Source of the DNA: Prodigiosinella aquatilis
GTDB lineage: Bacteria; Pseudomonadota; Gammaproteobacteria; Enterobacterales; Enterobacteriaceae
Direction of reading: 5' to 3'
Length of the DNA: 64,000 nucleotides
Assembly (NCBI GenBank): GCA_030388725.1
Contig: CP128857.1
Span: 930,001-994,000 of the forward strand
Part shown: positions 37,050-45,519 of the stretch, in pieces
Numbering within the stretch: position 1 is the first letter of the stretch
Layout of the letters: every line of letters begins with the position of its first letter
Notes under the pieces: generated by a model
Seen by the model: only the letters and a program-made list of their open reading frames with translations
Told to the model about the DNA's origin: nothing
Databases searched by the model: none
Translations under genes and position numbers: made by a program

Positions 37050-38129
37050 TTACATTCCCTTTTCGGTTTTCTGCGTTGCGCTACAGGACACCGCAGGGGA
37101 AGTCAGGCGATTGCCTGCTACGTCAAACCAGTGGCAGCGAGATAAATTGACATTAAGCGCCAGTCGGTTCCCCGGTTTAATGGTCTGACGGGTTTCCACC
37201 ACCGCAGTAATGTGCGGTTCATGAATAAAGTGCCCATGCAGGTGGTATACCGCACCCAGACTTTCCAGCAGATCCACTTGAAAAGTCGGTACGTTATCGA
37301 TGATTTCAAAGGCATCCGGGCGCACACCTACCGTGACGGCGGTCGTATTGGTCAATGACAGTTGCTGCAACCACGGTGCCAGTGGTTGTTCGTCGATGAT
37401 CGGGAAGAAGTTCATTTCCGGCGAACCGATAAATCCGGCTACAAACCGGTTGGCGGGCCGGTGATATAGCTCTTCCGGCGTGCCAATCTGGGCGATTCGC
37501 CCATTGTGCAATACCACGATCCGATCAGCCAATGTCATGGCTTCCACCTGATCGTGTGTTACGTAAATCATTGTGGCGGCCAGTTGCTGATGCAGTGCTT
37601 TGAGCTGTACACGAGTGTGGGTTCTGAGTCTGGCATCCAGATTGGAGAGCGGTTCATCGAACAGGAATAAACGCGGTTTACGCACGATGGCTCGACCGAT
37701 AGCCACCCGCTGGCGCTGTCCACCGGAGAGCGCGGCGGGTTTCCGTTTCAGGAGTGGCGTGAGCTGAAGCATCTCTGCCACCCGCGCGACTTTTTCCGCA
37801 ATCACCGGTTGTTTCTCACCGACCATCTTCAGCGCAAAGCCCATGTTTTCCGCTACCGTCATATGGGGATAGAGTGCGTAGGACTGAAATACCATCGCCA
37901 TTTCACGTCGTCCCGGTGCCTGACGGGAAATATCCTCGCCATCCAGCAGGATTTGGCCGTTGTCCTGCTGCTCCAGCCCGGCGATAATCCGCAACAATGT
38001 GGATTTACCGCTGCCGGAAGGGCCGACAAATACCACCAATTCGCCGTGATTGATGTGCAGATCGATATCATGCAGCACCGACTGTTTGCCAAAGCCTTTG
38101 GTGATGTGATGTAACTGTAATTCACTCAT
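37050..38129 (-). CDS. ABC sugar importer ATPase (UgpC/MalK type)
   Basis: Cytoplasmic ATPase of 359 residues. Walker A GPSGSGKST (about residues 36-44), Q-loop VFQSYALYPHM, signature LSGGQRQRVAIGRA, Walker B LFLFDEPLSNLDA and H-loop VTHDQVEAMTLADR are all present. A C-terminal MalK-type regulatory domain (TOBE) follows from about residue 235. It begins nine bases after the second permease gene. Confidence 0.94.
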   Translation of the reverse strand: MSELQLHHITKGFGKQSVLHDIDLHINHGELVVFVGPSGSGKSTLLRIIAGLEQQDNGQILLDGEDISRQAPGRREMAMVFQSYALYPHMTVAENMGFALKMVGEKQPVIAEKVARVAEMLQLTPLLKRKPAALSGGQRQRVAIGRAIVRKPRLFLFDEPLSNLDARLRTHTRVQLKALHQQLAATMIYVTHDQVEAMTLADRIVVLHNGRIAQIGTPEELYHRPANRFVAGFIGSPEMNFFPIIDEQPLAPWLQQLSLTNTTAVTVGVRPDAFEIIDNVPTFQVDLLESLGAVYHLHGHFIHEPHITAVVETRQTIKPGNRLALNVNLSRCHWFDVAGNRLTSPAVSCSATQKTEKGM

Positions 38130-38138
38130 CCCGGATTC

Positions 38139-38966
38139 CTATTTCTGGCTAACGGCAAAGCCGCGTAACAAATAACGTTGAACAAAACCTGCCACCAGCA
38201 ACACCGGCAGTGATGAGAGCAGACCGATACTCATCAGTTCTCCCCAGTACACCTGGTTTTCCGTCATAAAATTGGCGATGAACAGTGGCAGTGTGAACTG
38301 CTGCGGTGTTTGCAGATAAAGCAGGGCAAAGAGAAATTCGTTCCAGGCGATAATCAGGGTGAAAATGGCGGTTGCCACCAGACCAGGCGCGCAGGCGGGG
38401 ATGACGATGTAGCGCAGACGTCGCCACAGGTTGGCGCCATCCATCGCCGCTGCCTCTTCCAGTGTCAGTGGGATCTCACGGATAAAACTTAGCAGCATCC
38501 AGATACAGAATGGTAGCGTATAAACCTGATATACCAGTACCAATCCGGCGAGGCTATTCAGCAGATGCAGCGTTTTCAGTAATGAGAACAACGGGATAGC
38601 TACCACAATCGGCGGCATCATTTTGATCAGCAATACCAGCAACAGAAACAGCGTATCCAGTCGTGCCGGAAAACGGTGACGCGCCAGCGTATAAGCCGCC
38701 ATAAAACCGACCAGCAGGGACAGTGCGGTAGCGCCGCCTGCGACCAGCAACGTATTGATCAGCCGATCGACAAAGCCGTTTGCCAGCAAGGTAGTGATGT
38801 GGGTCAGTGTCCAGTGCTGTGGCCAGAAGGGACTGTGTCGGCTGGAAAATTCGGCGGTAGACTTAAAGGCCGCCGCCGCCATCCAGATAATCGGTAGAGT
38901 AAAAAACAGCATCGCTGTGATAATGGCCATGGCGCGCAAGATCGATAACCAGGAAAAACGTGTCAT
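38139..38966 (-). CDS. ABC sugar importer permease (MalG/UgpE type)
   Basis: Inner-membrane permease of 275 residues with six predicted helices. The ATG at 38966 follows AAAGGGG; a longer upstream frame overlaps the previous gene and is unlikely. The EAA loop reads EEAAAMDGANLWRRLRYIVIPACAPG. It overlaps the upstream permease gene by four bases. It pairs with the 38963-39835 product and the ATPase in a CUT1-type importer. Confidence 0.93.
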   Translation of the reverse strand: MTRFSWLSILRAMAIITAMLFFTLPIIWMAAAAFKSTAEFSSRHSPFWPQHWTLTHITTLLANGFVDRLINTLLVAGGATALSLLVGFMAAYTLARHRFPARLDTLFLLLVLLIKMMPPIVVAIPLFSLLKTLHLLNSLAGLVLVYQVYTLPFCIWMLLSFIREIPLTLEEAAAMDGANLWRRLRYIVIPACAPGLVATAIFTLIIAWNEFLFALLYLQTPQQFTLPLFIANFMTENQVYWGELMSIGLLSSLPVLLVAGFVQRYLLRGFAVSQK

Positions 38967-39835
38967 TGGGGTTCCCCTTTGCGCATCAATTGCCAGGCAT
39001 ATGTCAGGCTCATCACGCTGGCACACAACAACATGATAACGGCTCCGGCGCTGGCCAGCCCCAGATTAAAAAACTTGAATCCTTGCTGATAGATGTACAG
39101 TGACAGCGTCTCCGTGGCATAGCCGGGACCGCCGCCCGTCAACGCATAAACCTTGTCAAACAGTTTGAAGGTGTCGATGGAGCGCAATAACAGCGCCAGC
39201 AAAATAGGTTGACGAATAAGCGGTAGCGTGACGTACCACAAACGTCGCCAGCCGTTGGCGCCGTCGCTCTGTGCTGCTTCCAGCAGCTCTTTGGGGATTG
39301 ACTGCAATCCCGCCAGGATGATCAGGCAGGCCATCGGCGTCCACTGCCAGATATCTACCAGCATCAGTGATAATAAGGCGATGTGTGGGTTGGAGAGCCA
39401 CTCCACCGGCATCAGGCCCAGCGATGTCAGGCAGTTATTCAGCAGGCCAAAATCATAGTGAAACCAGACGCGCCAGATAGCGGAACAGACCAGCGTGGAG
39501 AGCATCATCGGGTAAATCATCAGGCTCAGGACCCACTGGCGACCAGGAAAATGGCGATACAGCAGCAGTGCCAGTACCAGCCCAAGCAAGACCTGTAGCA
39601 GCGAACTGCCCAGTGAAAACACCAGTGTATTCTTCAGGCTGGTGGTGAAGAACCAGTCATTGAATAACTGGCGATAGTTATCCCAGCCCACCCAGTGATG
39701 ACTCGCGGAGGCATAGTCGACATGGCTGAACGAATAGAGCAACATTTGTCCGATAGGGTAGAGCGTGAGTGCCACCAGCAGTAACGTGGCGGGGAGCAGT
39801 AACAACCAGCGCTGCCAGCGGGAATCAAAAAGCAT
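38963..39835 (-). CDS. ABC sugar importer permease (MalF/UgpA type)
   Basis: Inner-membrane permease of 290 residues with six predicted helices. The ATG at 39835 follows AAGGA with good spacing and gives MLFDSRWQRWLLLLPATL. The EAA loop is LEAAQSDGANGWRRLWYVTLPLI, and KVYALTGGGPGYATETLSLYIYQQGF is typical of UgpA-like subunits. First permease of the operon. Confidence 0.93.
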   Translation of the reverse strand: MLFDSRWQRWLLLLPATLLLVALTLYPIGQMLLYSFSHVDYASASHHWVGWDNYRQLFNDWFFTTSLKNTLVFSLGSSLLQVLLGLVLALLLYRHFPGRQWVLSLMIYPMMLSTLVCSAIWRVWFHYDFGLLNNCLTSLGLMPVEWLSNPHIALLSLMLVDIWQWTPMACLIILAGLQSIPKELLEAAQSDGANGWRRLWYVTLPLIRQPILLALLLRSIDTFKLFDKVYALTGGGPGYATETLSLYIYQQGFKFFNLGLASAGAVIMLLCASVMSLTYAWQLMRKGEPQ

Positions 39836-39945
39836 GGAGTGTCCTTCAGCCATCAAATCACGGATACCGACGGTTGAACCCGGCGGTTAGCCTGGGTGTC
39901 ACACCTGCACAAGCAGGAGTCCTGTTTTCACCGCAGTATTGTGTT

Positions 39946-39980
39946 CAACGCGATCCCCCGCGTTGGCAGGGATCGCGTTG
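39946..39980 (-). other. intercistronic hairpin after the binding-protein gene
   Basis: A perfect 12-bp stem, CAACGCGATCCC and its complement, lies 14 bases past the binding-protein stop and before the permease genes, with no T-run. Such hairpins often stabilise the upstream mRNA so that the binding protein is made in excess. Confidence 0.65.
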
Positions 39981-39994
39981 TCAGCCGTGGCGGA

Positions 39995-41224
39995 CTATTT
40001 CAGCGCCTGGGCAATTTTCTGGTTAGCCTGTTGCAGTGCGACCTGCGCAGGCATTTGATCCATCAACGCCAGTTGCAGATAGTCACCCAGAATACTTTCC
40101 ACTTCCTGCCAGTTACGGATCCGTGGACGGGCTCTGCCAGCCTCCAGTGCGGTCAACTGTGCCGGATACCAGCGGTATTTCTGGATAATCTGCTTATCCT
40201 GATAAACACTGCGGCGGGTCGGCGGAAGTCCCAGTTCCAGCGCCAATGCTTTCTGATTTTCAGCGCTGGTGAGGTAGGTCAGGAATTCTTGTGCCAGCTT
40301 GCTATGTTGGCTGTTTTTGGTAATCGCCATCTGCCAGATGCCTAGCATAGGGGATGGGCCGGCAACCTGTCCGGGTGCCGGTTGTAGTTCAACCTTACCT
40401 ACGACCTTGGATTTGTCCGGGTTATCCAGCGCCGCCGCCCATGCCGGCCACACTTCAATCGCCATCGCTGCTTTACCTTGCTCCAGCGACTGACGGACAT
40501 CGGCGGCGTTATAAACATCCACACCAGTTGGCGCGAACGCTTTTAACGCGATGAAGGTTTTCAGAGCCTGTAACGCCTGTGGGGAATCCAGCGCGGCTTT
40601 ACCATCTTTAACCACTGCGCCGTTGTAGGCCCACAGAATGGGCATAAAGCCAGAGACGATCGGGTTGCCTTTCATGCCGCGGAATACCACGCCGGATACA
40701 CCGGGTTCCTGTTGTTGCAGGATTTTTGCACTGCTCAGCACATCGTTCCAACTGGTGGGGGCTTTGAGCTGGTGTTTGTCGAACAAATCCTTGCGCAGGG
40801 CAAACATTTCTACGTTACCGACTACCGGTAAACTGTACGCCGGGCCAGTTTTTTCCGGCACACGGGAGATATCCATCACCGCTGGGATAAAGTCATTGCT
40901 CTGCATCTTTTTCGGTAGTGGTTGTAGCCAACCGTTGCCTGCAAACTCAGGACTCCAGGTATCGTCCATCAATACCAGATCGTAGGCTGACGCGTTTTCA
41001 CGCATGGAGATGACCAGTTTTTCATACAGGTTGCCGTAGGGCAGCTTAAGCAGTTCAATCTGCTTGCCGGGATGTTTCTGCTGGAAACGGGTCAGTGTGC
41101 TGTCGAGTGCTTTGCCATAAACGTCATCGCGGCCAGCGATGACCAAATCTGCTGCGTGGCCTATCAGGCTGAACAGCAGCCCGGAAGCGAGAATAAAACG
41201 TGAAAGTGGTTTCTTGCCAAACAT
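39995..41224 (-). CDS. ABC importer periplasmic solute-binding protein
   Basis: Extracellular solute-binding protein family 1, 409 residues. The signal peptide is basic MFGKKPLSR, a hydrophobic stretch and a predicted cleavage after GHAA (about residue 25). The mature protein has the LMDDTWSPEFAGNGWLQPLPK region and EVWPAWAAALDNPDKS, typical of family 1 sugar-binding proteins. It heads the operon binding protein, two permeases, ATPase, hydrolase, LacI. The ligand is unknown; an oligosaccharide or phosphorylated sugar derivative is plausible. Confidence 0.92.
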   Translation of the reverse strand: MFGKKPLSRFILASGLLFSLIGHAADLVIAGRDDVYGKALDSTLTRFQQKHPGKQIELLKLPYGNLYEKLVISMRENASAYDLVLMDDTWSPEFAGNGWLQPLPKKMQSNDFIPAVMDISRVPEKTGPAYSLPVVGNVEMFALRKDLFDKHQLKAPTSWNDVLSSAKILQQQEPGVSGVVFRGMKGNPIVSGFMPILWAYNGAVVKDGKAALDSPQALQALKTFIALKAFAPTGVDVYNAADVRQSLEQGKAAMAIEVWPAWAAALDNPDKSKVVGKVELQPAPGQVAGPSPMLGIWQMAITKNSQHSKLAQEFLTYLTSAENQKALALELGLPPTRRSVYQDKQIIQKYRWYPAQLTALEAGRARPRIRNWQEVESILGDYLQLALMDQMPAQVALQQANQKIAQALK

Positions 41225-41246
41225 AGTGAGCGCCTTTTTTCAGGAG

Positions 41247-41260
41247 TGCATACGTTTGCA
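41247..41260. promoter_or_regulatory. LacI-family operator
   Basis: TGCATACGTTTGCA is a 14-base dyad with the central CG typical of LacI/GalR operators, with one asymmetric base pair. It lies 23 bases upstream of the binding-protein start and probably binds the LacI-type protein encoded at the end of this operon. Confidence 0.7.
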
Positions 41261-41418
41261 CAGGCGCTATCTTTGAGGAGGAAGATGACAAAATCATGAA
41301 AGGCAGATGAAGAGTCTGCGATGCGACAACTAAGCCGCTATAACCCGGCTATCGGCGTGTAGAGTATGGAGAATAAAGAGCATGAGTTTGATGGCAAAGT
41401 GCAAGTGGCCTCGATAAT

Positions 41419-41500
41419 GGGAAGAGAGTAAAGACGCTAGTACATCTTTGTAAACTTCAAACCGCGCCAGTATTGGCACAGATTGCTTTACTCTTTTCCC
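41419..41500. repeat. spaced inverted repeat between the ABC operon and mdtG
   Basis: GGGAAGAGAGTAAAG and CTTTACTCTTTTCCC pair at 14 of 15 positions and enclose about 52 bases. The whole 41261-41549 gap carries no gene. It could be a terminator for mdtG read on the minus strand, a structured RNA, or a cruciform. Confidence 0.45.
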
Positions 41501-41549
41501 CTTATCACTGTTCTGACACCATACATCGGTTAGCCAACAGTCTGGAACA

Positions 41550-42743
41550 TCAGGTTTTCCTTGGCAGACGGCGGAAACTGATGAGTAACTGTAGCATGTT
41601 GATCAATACCAGCAGAGCCGTCACCAAAAATACCCAGCGGTAGCCCATCATGGCGGAAATGCTGGAACCAAGCAGTGGGCCGACGACATTGCCCATATAG
41701 CCAAAAGACTGGTTATAACCAAAGATACGACCCGTTACCTGCTGGCTACTGTATTTAACCAGTAAGGTCTGTACGGCGGGCATCAGGGCACCGTCGGCGA
41801 ACCCGAGCAGGAAGCGCAAAATACCCAATTGTGTGGCATTTTGGACGGAAGACATCAGGAAAAATAGCAAGGCGCAGAAAATCAACGCGACAATCAGCAC
41901 TCGCTGAGAACCAATTCTGTCACCTAACCGGCCAAGCCGGGGCGCTGATATCAATGCGGAAATACCTGGGACGGAGGCAATGACGCCACTGATAAAGGCA
42001 ATATTATCAATACCGGGCGAGAGATTACGGATAAACAGCGTCAAAATAGGGCTGATCGAGCCGTTTGCCATCTGGATCATCATGGTGGTGAAGAACAAAC
42101 TGATAATCAGCATTGGAAAAGGCAATGTGGAGAACACTGCCTTTCCACTTAGCCGGTCGGCTTTACTGACTTTGATAACACTTTCTTTGATAGCGAATAG
42201 TGTGATTAAAAAGCTGATGAACAACATACCGCCAGTGACGAAGAATACCAGTCGTAGCCCGAGGTGATCCGCCATGAACCCCCCTAGCAGCGGGCCAATA
42301 ATCACACCAGAAACTTGCCCGGTGGAGAGTGTTCCCAGTGCCCAGCCGCTTTTGGTGCGTGGCACTTGCGAGGCAATCAGCGCCATGGCATTGGGAATAA
42401 AACCGGATGTCAGGCCCATTGCCGCGCGCAGGAAAAACAGTTGCCAGACGTTGGTTGCCAAACCTTGTAGGCACATGACGATCGCCATCCCCAGCGCGGC
42501 TCGCAACAGCATCAGCTTGCGGCCTTTACGATCAGCCAGGCTTCCCCACAGCGGTGCGACAATGGCTGAAACCAGAAAGGATGAGCTGAAAACCAGACCG
42601 GACCAGAGATTCAGTGACGCATGATCAGTGACGCCAAGCTGTTCTATATACAGTGGTAGAAAAGGTAGGATCTGGCTCATTGCCATGCCGGTGAAAAAGC
42701 ACCCTAGCCAGGCAGAGAAGAGATTGAGTTTCCATGTTTCCAT
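41550..42743 (-). CDS. mdtG: MFS multidrug exporter MdtG
   Basis: Proton-driven efflux protein of 397 residues with 12 predicted helices. E. coli MdtG (408) has the same run: WKLNL..AWLGCFFTGMAMS, LPLYIEQLGV, ADRKGRKLMLLRAALGM, VPRTKSGWALGTLSTGQVSG and FLLGFADGALMPAVQTLLV. It gives modest resistance to fosfomycin and deoxycholate in E. coli. It is transcribed away from the small CRP-controlled gene at 43037. Confidence 0.93.
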   Translation of the reverse strand: METWKLNLFSAWLGCFFTGMAMSQILPFLPLYIEQLGVTDHASLNLWSGLVFSSSFLVSAIVAPLWGSLADRKGRKLMLLRAALGMAIVMCLQGLATNVWQLFFLRAAMGLTSGFIPNAMALIASQVPRTKSGWALGTLSTGQVSGVIIGPLLGGFMADHLGLRLVFFVTGGMLFISFLITLFAIKESVIKVSKADRLSGKAVFSTLPFPMLIISLFFTTMMIQMANGSISPILTLFIRNLSPGIDNIAFISGVIASVPGISALISAPRLGRLGDRIGSQRVLIVALIFCALLFFLMSSVQNATQLGILRFLLGFADGALMPAVQTLLVKYSSQQVTGRIFGYNQSFGYMGNVVGPLLGSSISAMMGYRWVFLVTALLVLINMLQLLISFRRLPRKT

Positions 42744-42934
42744 AAGATAAGGATGGTAATGACTTAGGCGGCGAAGTACTAGTATGGCTGTTTTTATGTC
42801 ATCGTGAAATACTTTTATATATCAAAGAATAACAAAATAGGTTACATCAGTACGTTAAAATTTGTTTGATTTTAGGTCCTAAAAACCAGCATATGCCGCG
42901 TTATTGGTACACCAGAAGATGAGTATACGAATAT

Positions 42935-42956
42935 TTTTGTGATGTATATCACAAAA
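42935..42956. promoter_or_regulatory. CRP binding site, perfect palindrome
   Basis: TGTGATGTATATCACA, extended by TTT and AAA on its flanks, is a perfect dyad match to the CRP consensus TGTGA-N6-TCACA. TAGAAT at 42983-42988 could be a -10 element for the downstream small gene. It could also act on mdtG, which starts 191 bases away in the other direction. Confidence 0.8.
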
Positions 42957-43036
42957 GTATTGTGGTGCTTATCAACACTCAGTAGAATATTTCACCGGCA
43001 AGTAACAAGACAACAACGTAAATCAAGGCAATCAAC

Positions 43037-43114
43037 GTGCGTAAATTACTGAAAAAAATCCTGGCCGCTTATGTCAACGTCTATAAAGATGTCCCTCCTG
43101 GCGCCATGCATTAA
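43037..43114 (+). CDS. azuC: AzuC-like small protein
   Basis: Open frame of 25 codons starting at GTG, with AAGG ten bases upstream. The product is a basic amphipathic helix ending KDVPPGAMH. E. coli AzuC (28 residues, from memory) has the same layout, with a basic RKILK start and a KDVPPGNMFR end. AzuC is a membrane-associated protein encoded by the dual-function AzuCR RNA, whose synthesis is tied to CRP and carbon source. Here a perfect CRP site lies upstream and a strong terminator follows 10 bases after the stop, so the transcript would be about 150-165 bases. Identification rests on the short motif plus context. Confidence 0.72.
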   Translation: MRKLLKKILAAYVNVYKDVPPGAMH

Positions 43115-43124
43115 TATTTCTATG

Positions 43125-43151
43125 AAAAAGGCCGTTTAGCGGCCTTTTTTT
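43125..43151 (+). terminator. terminator of the azuC-like transcript
   Basis: AAAAAGGCCG and CGGCCTTTTT form the stem around TTTAG, followed by seven T. It also lies at the 3' end of dmlA, transcribed from the other strand. Confidence 0.9.
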
Positions 43152-43170
43152 GTGCTTTCCCCATTCTCAC

Positions 43171-44250
43171 TTACAATGCGTCAGCAATTGCTCTTCCCAA
43201 CGATTCAGTATTACCTTTCCCTCCCAGATCTCGCGTCAGTGGTGCCTGTTCCGGCCCTTGCGCCAGCACAGTTTCAATTGCCTTCAATACCGCTGCACCA
43301 GCATCGAAATGCCCTAAGTGTTCCAGCATCATCGCGCCACACCAGATTTGACCAATCGGATTGGCAATGCCTTTCCCCGCGATATCCGGCGCTGAACCAT
43401 GTACCGGTTCAAACAGGCTGGGAAAATTTCGGGCCGGGTTGATGTTGGCCGATGGTGCAATGCCAATGGTGCCGGTACAGGCCGGACCAAGGTCGGAAAG
43501 AATATCGCCAAACAGGTTGCTGGCAACCACCACATCAAACCAGTCCGGATGCAGTACAAAGTTGGCGCTGAGGATATCTATATGGAATTTATCCACCGTG
43601 ACCTGCGGATAGTTTTTCCCCATCTCTGCGACACGGCTATCCCAATATGGCATGGTGATAGCGATACCATTGGATTTGGTCGCTGATGTGAGGTGTTTCT
43701 TAGGACGACGCATCGCCAGCTCGTAAGCGAATTTCAGAATGCGATCAACCCCGACGCGGGTCATTACTGTTTCCTGTATCACTACTTCCCGATCAGTACC
43801 GGCGAACATCGTACCTCCAACGCTGGAGTACTCCCCTTCGGTATTCTCGCGCACGATATAGAAATCGATATCCCCCGGATAGCGTCCGGCCAGTGGCGTT
43901 TTTACCCCCGGCATTAAGCGGCACGGACGCAGATTGACATACTGATCAAACTCGCGACGAAACAATAACAGGGATTGCCAGAGTGACACGTGGTCCGGTA
44001 CCACTTCCGGCCAGCCAACAGCACCGAAATAAATAGCATCGACGTCTTTCAGCAGGGAAAACCAGTTATCCGGCATCATTTTGCCGTGCTTGAGATAGTA
44101 ATCGGCGCTGGCGAAATCGAACCATTCCCATTGGATGTTCAAGCCGAATTGTTGTGCGGCGCGATCCATCACCCGTACGCCTTCCGGCATAACTTCTTTG
44201 CCAATTCCATCGCCGGGAATAACAGCAATTTTGTAGTGAGGTGCAGACAT
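43171..44250 (-). CDS. dmlA: D-malate/tartrate dehydrogenase (decarboxylating)
   Basis: Isocitrate/isopropylmalate dehydrogenase-fold enzyme of 359 residues; the DmlA/TtuC group oxidises and decarboxylates D-malate, and also tartrate. The ATG at 44250 gives MSAPHYKIAVIPGDGIGKEV; the longer upstream frame is not supported. Substrate-binding Arg residues are in YVNLRPCRLMPG, IVRENTEGEYS is conserved, and metal Asp residues occur in FGDILSDLG. The SANINP and FEPVHGSAPDIAGKG stretches are typical. It is divergent from a DmlR-like regulator. Confidence 0.9.
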   Translation of the reverse strand: MSAPHYKIAVIPGDGIGKEVMPEGVRVMDRAAQQFGLNIQWEWFDFASADYYLKHGKMMPDNWFSLLKDVDAIYFGAVGWPEVVPDHVSLWQSLLLFRREFDQYVNLRPCRLMPGVKTPLAGRYPGDIDFYIVRENTEGEYSSVGGTMFAGTDREVVIQETVMTRVGVDRILKFAYELAMRRPKKHLTSATKSNGIAITMPYWDSRVAEMGKNYPQVTVDKFHIDILSANFVLHPDWFDVVVASNLFGDILSDLGPACTGTIGIAPSANINPARNFPSLFEPVHGSAPDIAGKGIANPIGQIWCGAMMLEHLGHFDAGAAVLKAIETVLAQGPEQAPLTRDLGGKGNTESLGRAIADAL

Positions 44251-44359
44251 CAGAGATTCCTGTGTGGTTGTACTAACGTAAGAACCAGTGTATTTACTCT
44301 GTCTTATGTAAACAATTCGTCTTATGAGCAAGTCATTGTTGAATTAAAGAGAAGAATGT

Positions 44360-45271
44360 ATGAGCGCTATTGATGATCTGCTGTTTTTCAGTCGCATTGC
44401 GTTTCTTGGCAGCCTGACTGCCGTGGCACGGGAACAGGGCGTGTCACTGCCCGCGGTCAGTAAACGATTGACTCGTCTTGAACACCGTTTGGGTGTGCAG
44501 TTGATTCAACGAACGACCCGACGCCTGGATTTAACCCCGGAAGGACAACTTTATGCTGAAGGGGCGCTACCGATACTGAATGAGATTGAAGAGCTGGAAA
44601 GTGTGGTGGGCCGTAATCAACTGGCGTTACGCGGTAAGTTAACCATCAATGCCTCTTTTGGTTTTGGCCGACGGTATGTCGCACCGCTGATTTCCTCCTT
44701 TTCCCAGCAACATCCTGAACTGGAGATACAACTTCGGCTAGCGAGCCTGCCAGTAAACATGTTGGATGCCGGGGTTGATATTGATATCCGGGTGGGGGAA
44801 CCACCGGACTCCCGCTTGGTTGCTCATAAACTGATGAATAATCCCCGCATATTATGCGCAGCACCTGCCTATCTTGAACGTGCCGGAACACCGGCAACGG
44901 TAGCGGAGCTGGTTGCCCATAATTGCCTGGTGCTGCGTCAGTATGAGAGTGACTATGCGTTATGGCGTTTTTATCGGGACGGTGAGGAGCTGACACATCG
45001 TGCTTTCGGCAACCTTTCCAGCAATGATGGTGAAACGATTGTGCATTATGCGTTGGATGGGCAAGGTATTATCCTGCGCTCTTTCTGGGATGTGAAGGCT
45101 CATCTCGAACGGGGGGAACTGGTGGCGCTGCTGACGGATTTCAAAACGCCTGATGCGGATATTTATGCGGTTTATCAGCATCGCCGTCATGTACCGGTGC
45201 GTATTAATACGTTTATTAGCTACCTGAAGCAGCATTTGATGGTGAAAGGGGTAACTGAAGCAACCGATTAG
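44360..45271 (+). CDS. LysR-family regulator, DmlR-like
   Basis: Regulator of 303 residues. The helix-turn-helix includes SLTAVAREQGVSLPAVSKRLTRLEHRLGVQLIQRTTR, followed by a type-2 periplasmic-binding-like effector domain. It is divergent from dmlA with a 109-base gap, matching the E. coli dmlA-dmlR arrangement in which DmlR activates dmlA on D-malate. The effector is inferred from the neighbour. Confidence 0.85.
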   Translation: MSAIDDLLFFSRIAFLGSLTAVAREQGVSLPAVSKRLTRLEHRLGVQLIQRTTRRLDLTPEGQLYAEGALPILNEIEELESVVGRNQLALRGKLTINASFGFGRRYVAPLISSFSQQHPELEIQLRLASLPVNMLDAGVDIDIRVGEPPDSRLVAHKLMNNPRILCAAPAYLERAGTPATVAELVAHNCLVLRQYESDYALWRFYRDGEELTHRAFGNLSSNDGETIVHYALDGQGIILRSFWDVKAHLERGELVALLTDFKTPDADIYAVYQHRRHVPVRINTFISYLKQHLMVKGVTEATD

Positions 45272-45387
45272 ACGCTATCCCCGTTTACACCGGAACATCC
45301 CAGGTGGTTGATATACTTTTTATTGTTCTATCGCGTCATGCCCGGTATTGCACGGGCATGACTCGGTTTAACCGCAGGCGGAAGGGT

Positions 45388-45514
45388 TATACCCGTCATA
45401 CTTCAAGTCGCAGGTGTGTTGGCGGCGTTCGTTCACCCGAATCACTTACCTGAGTAAGCTCCTCGGGATTCACTCTCTTACCGCCTTCCTGCAACTCGAA
45501 TTATTTGGGGTATA
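45388..45514. repeat. TATACCC-ended intergenic repeat, copy C
   Basis: 127 bp starting TATACCCGTCATACTTCAAG and ending AATTATTTGGGGTATA, nearly identical to 33733-33859 in sequence and orientation. It fills the gap between the DmlR-like gene and queF, which converge, and ends five bases before the queF stop. Confidence 0.8.
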
Positions 45515-45519
45515 GCGGT

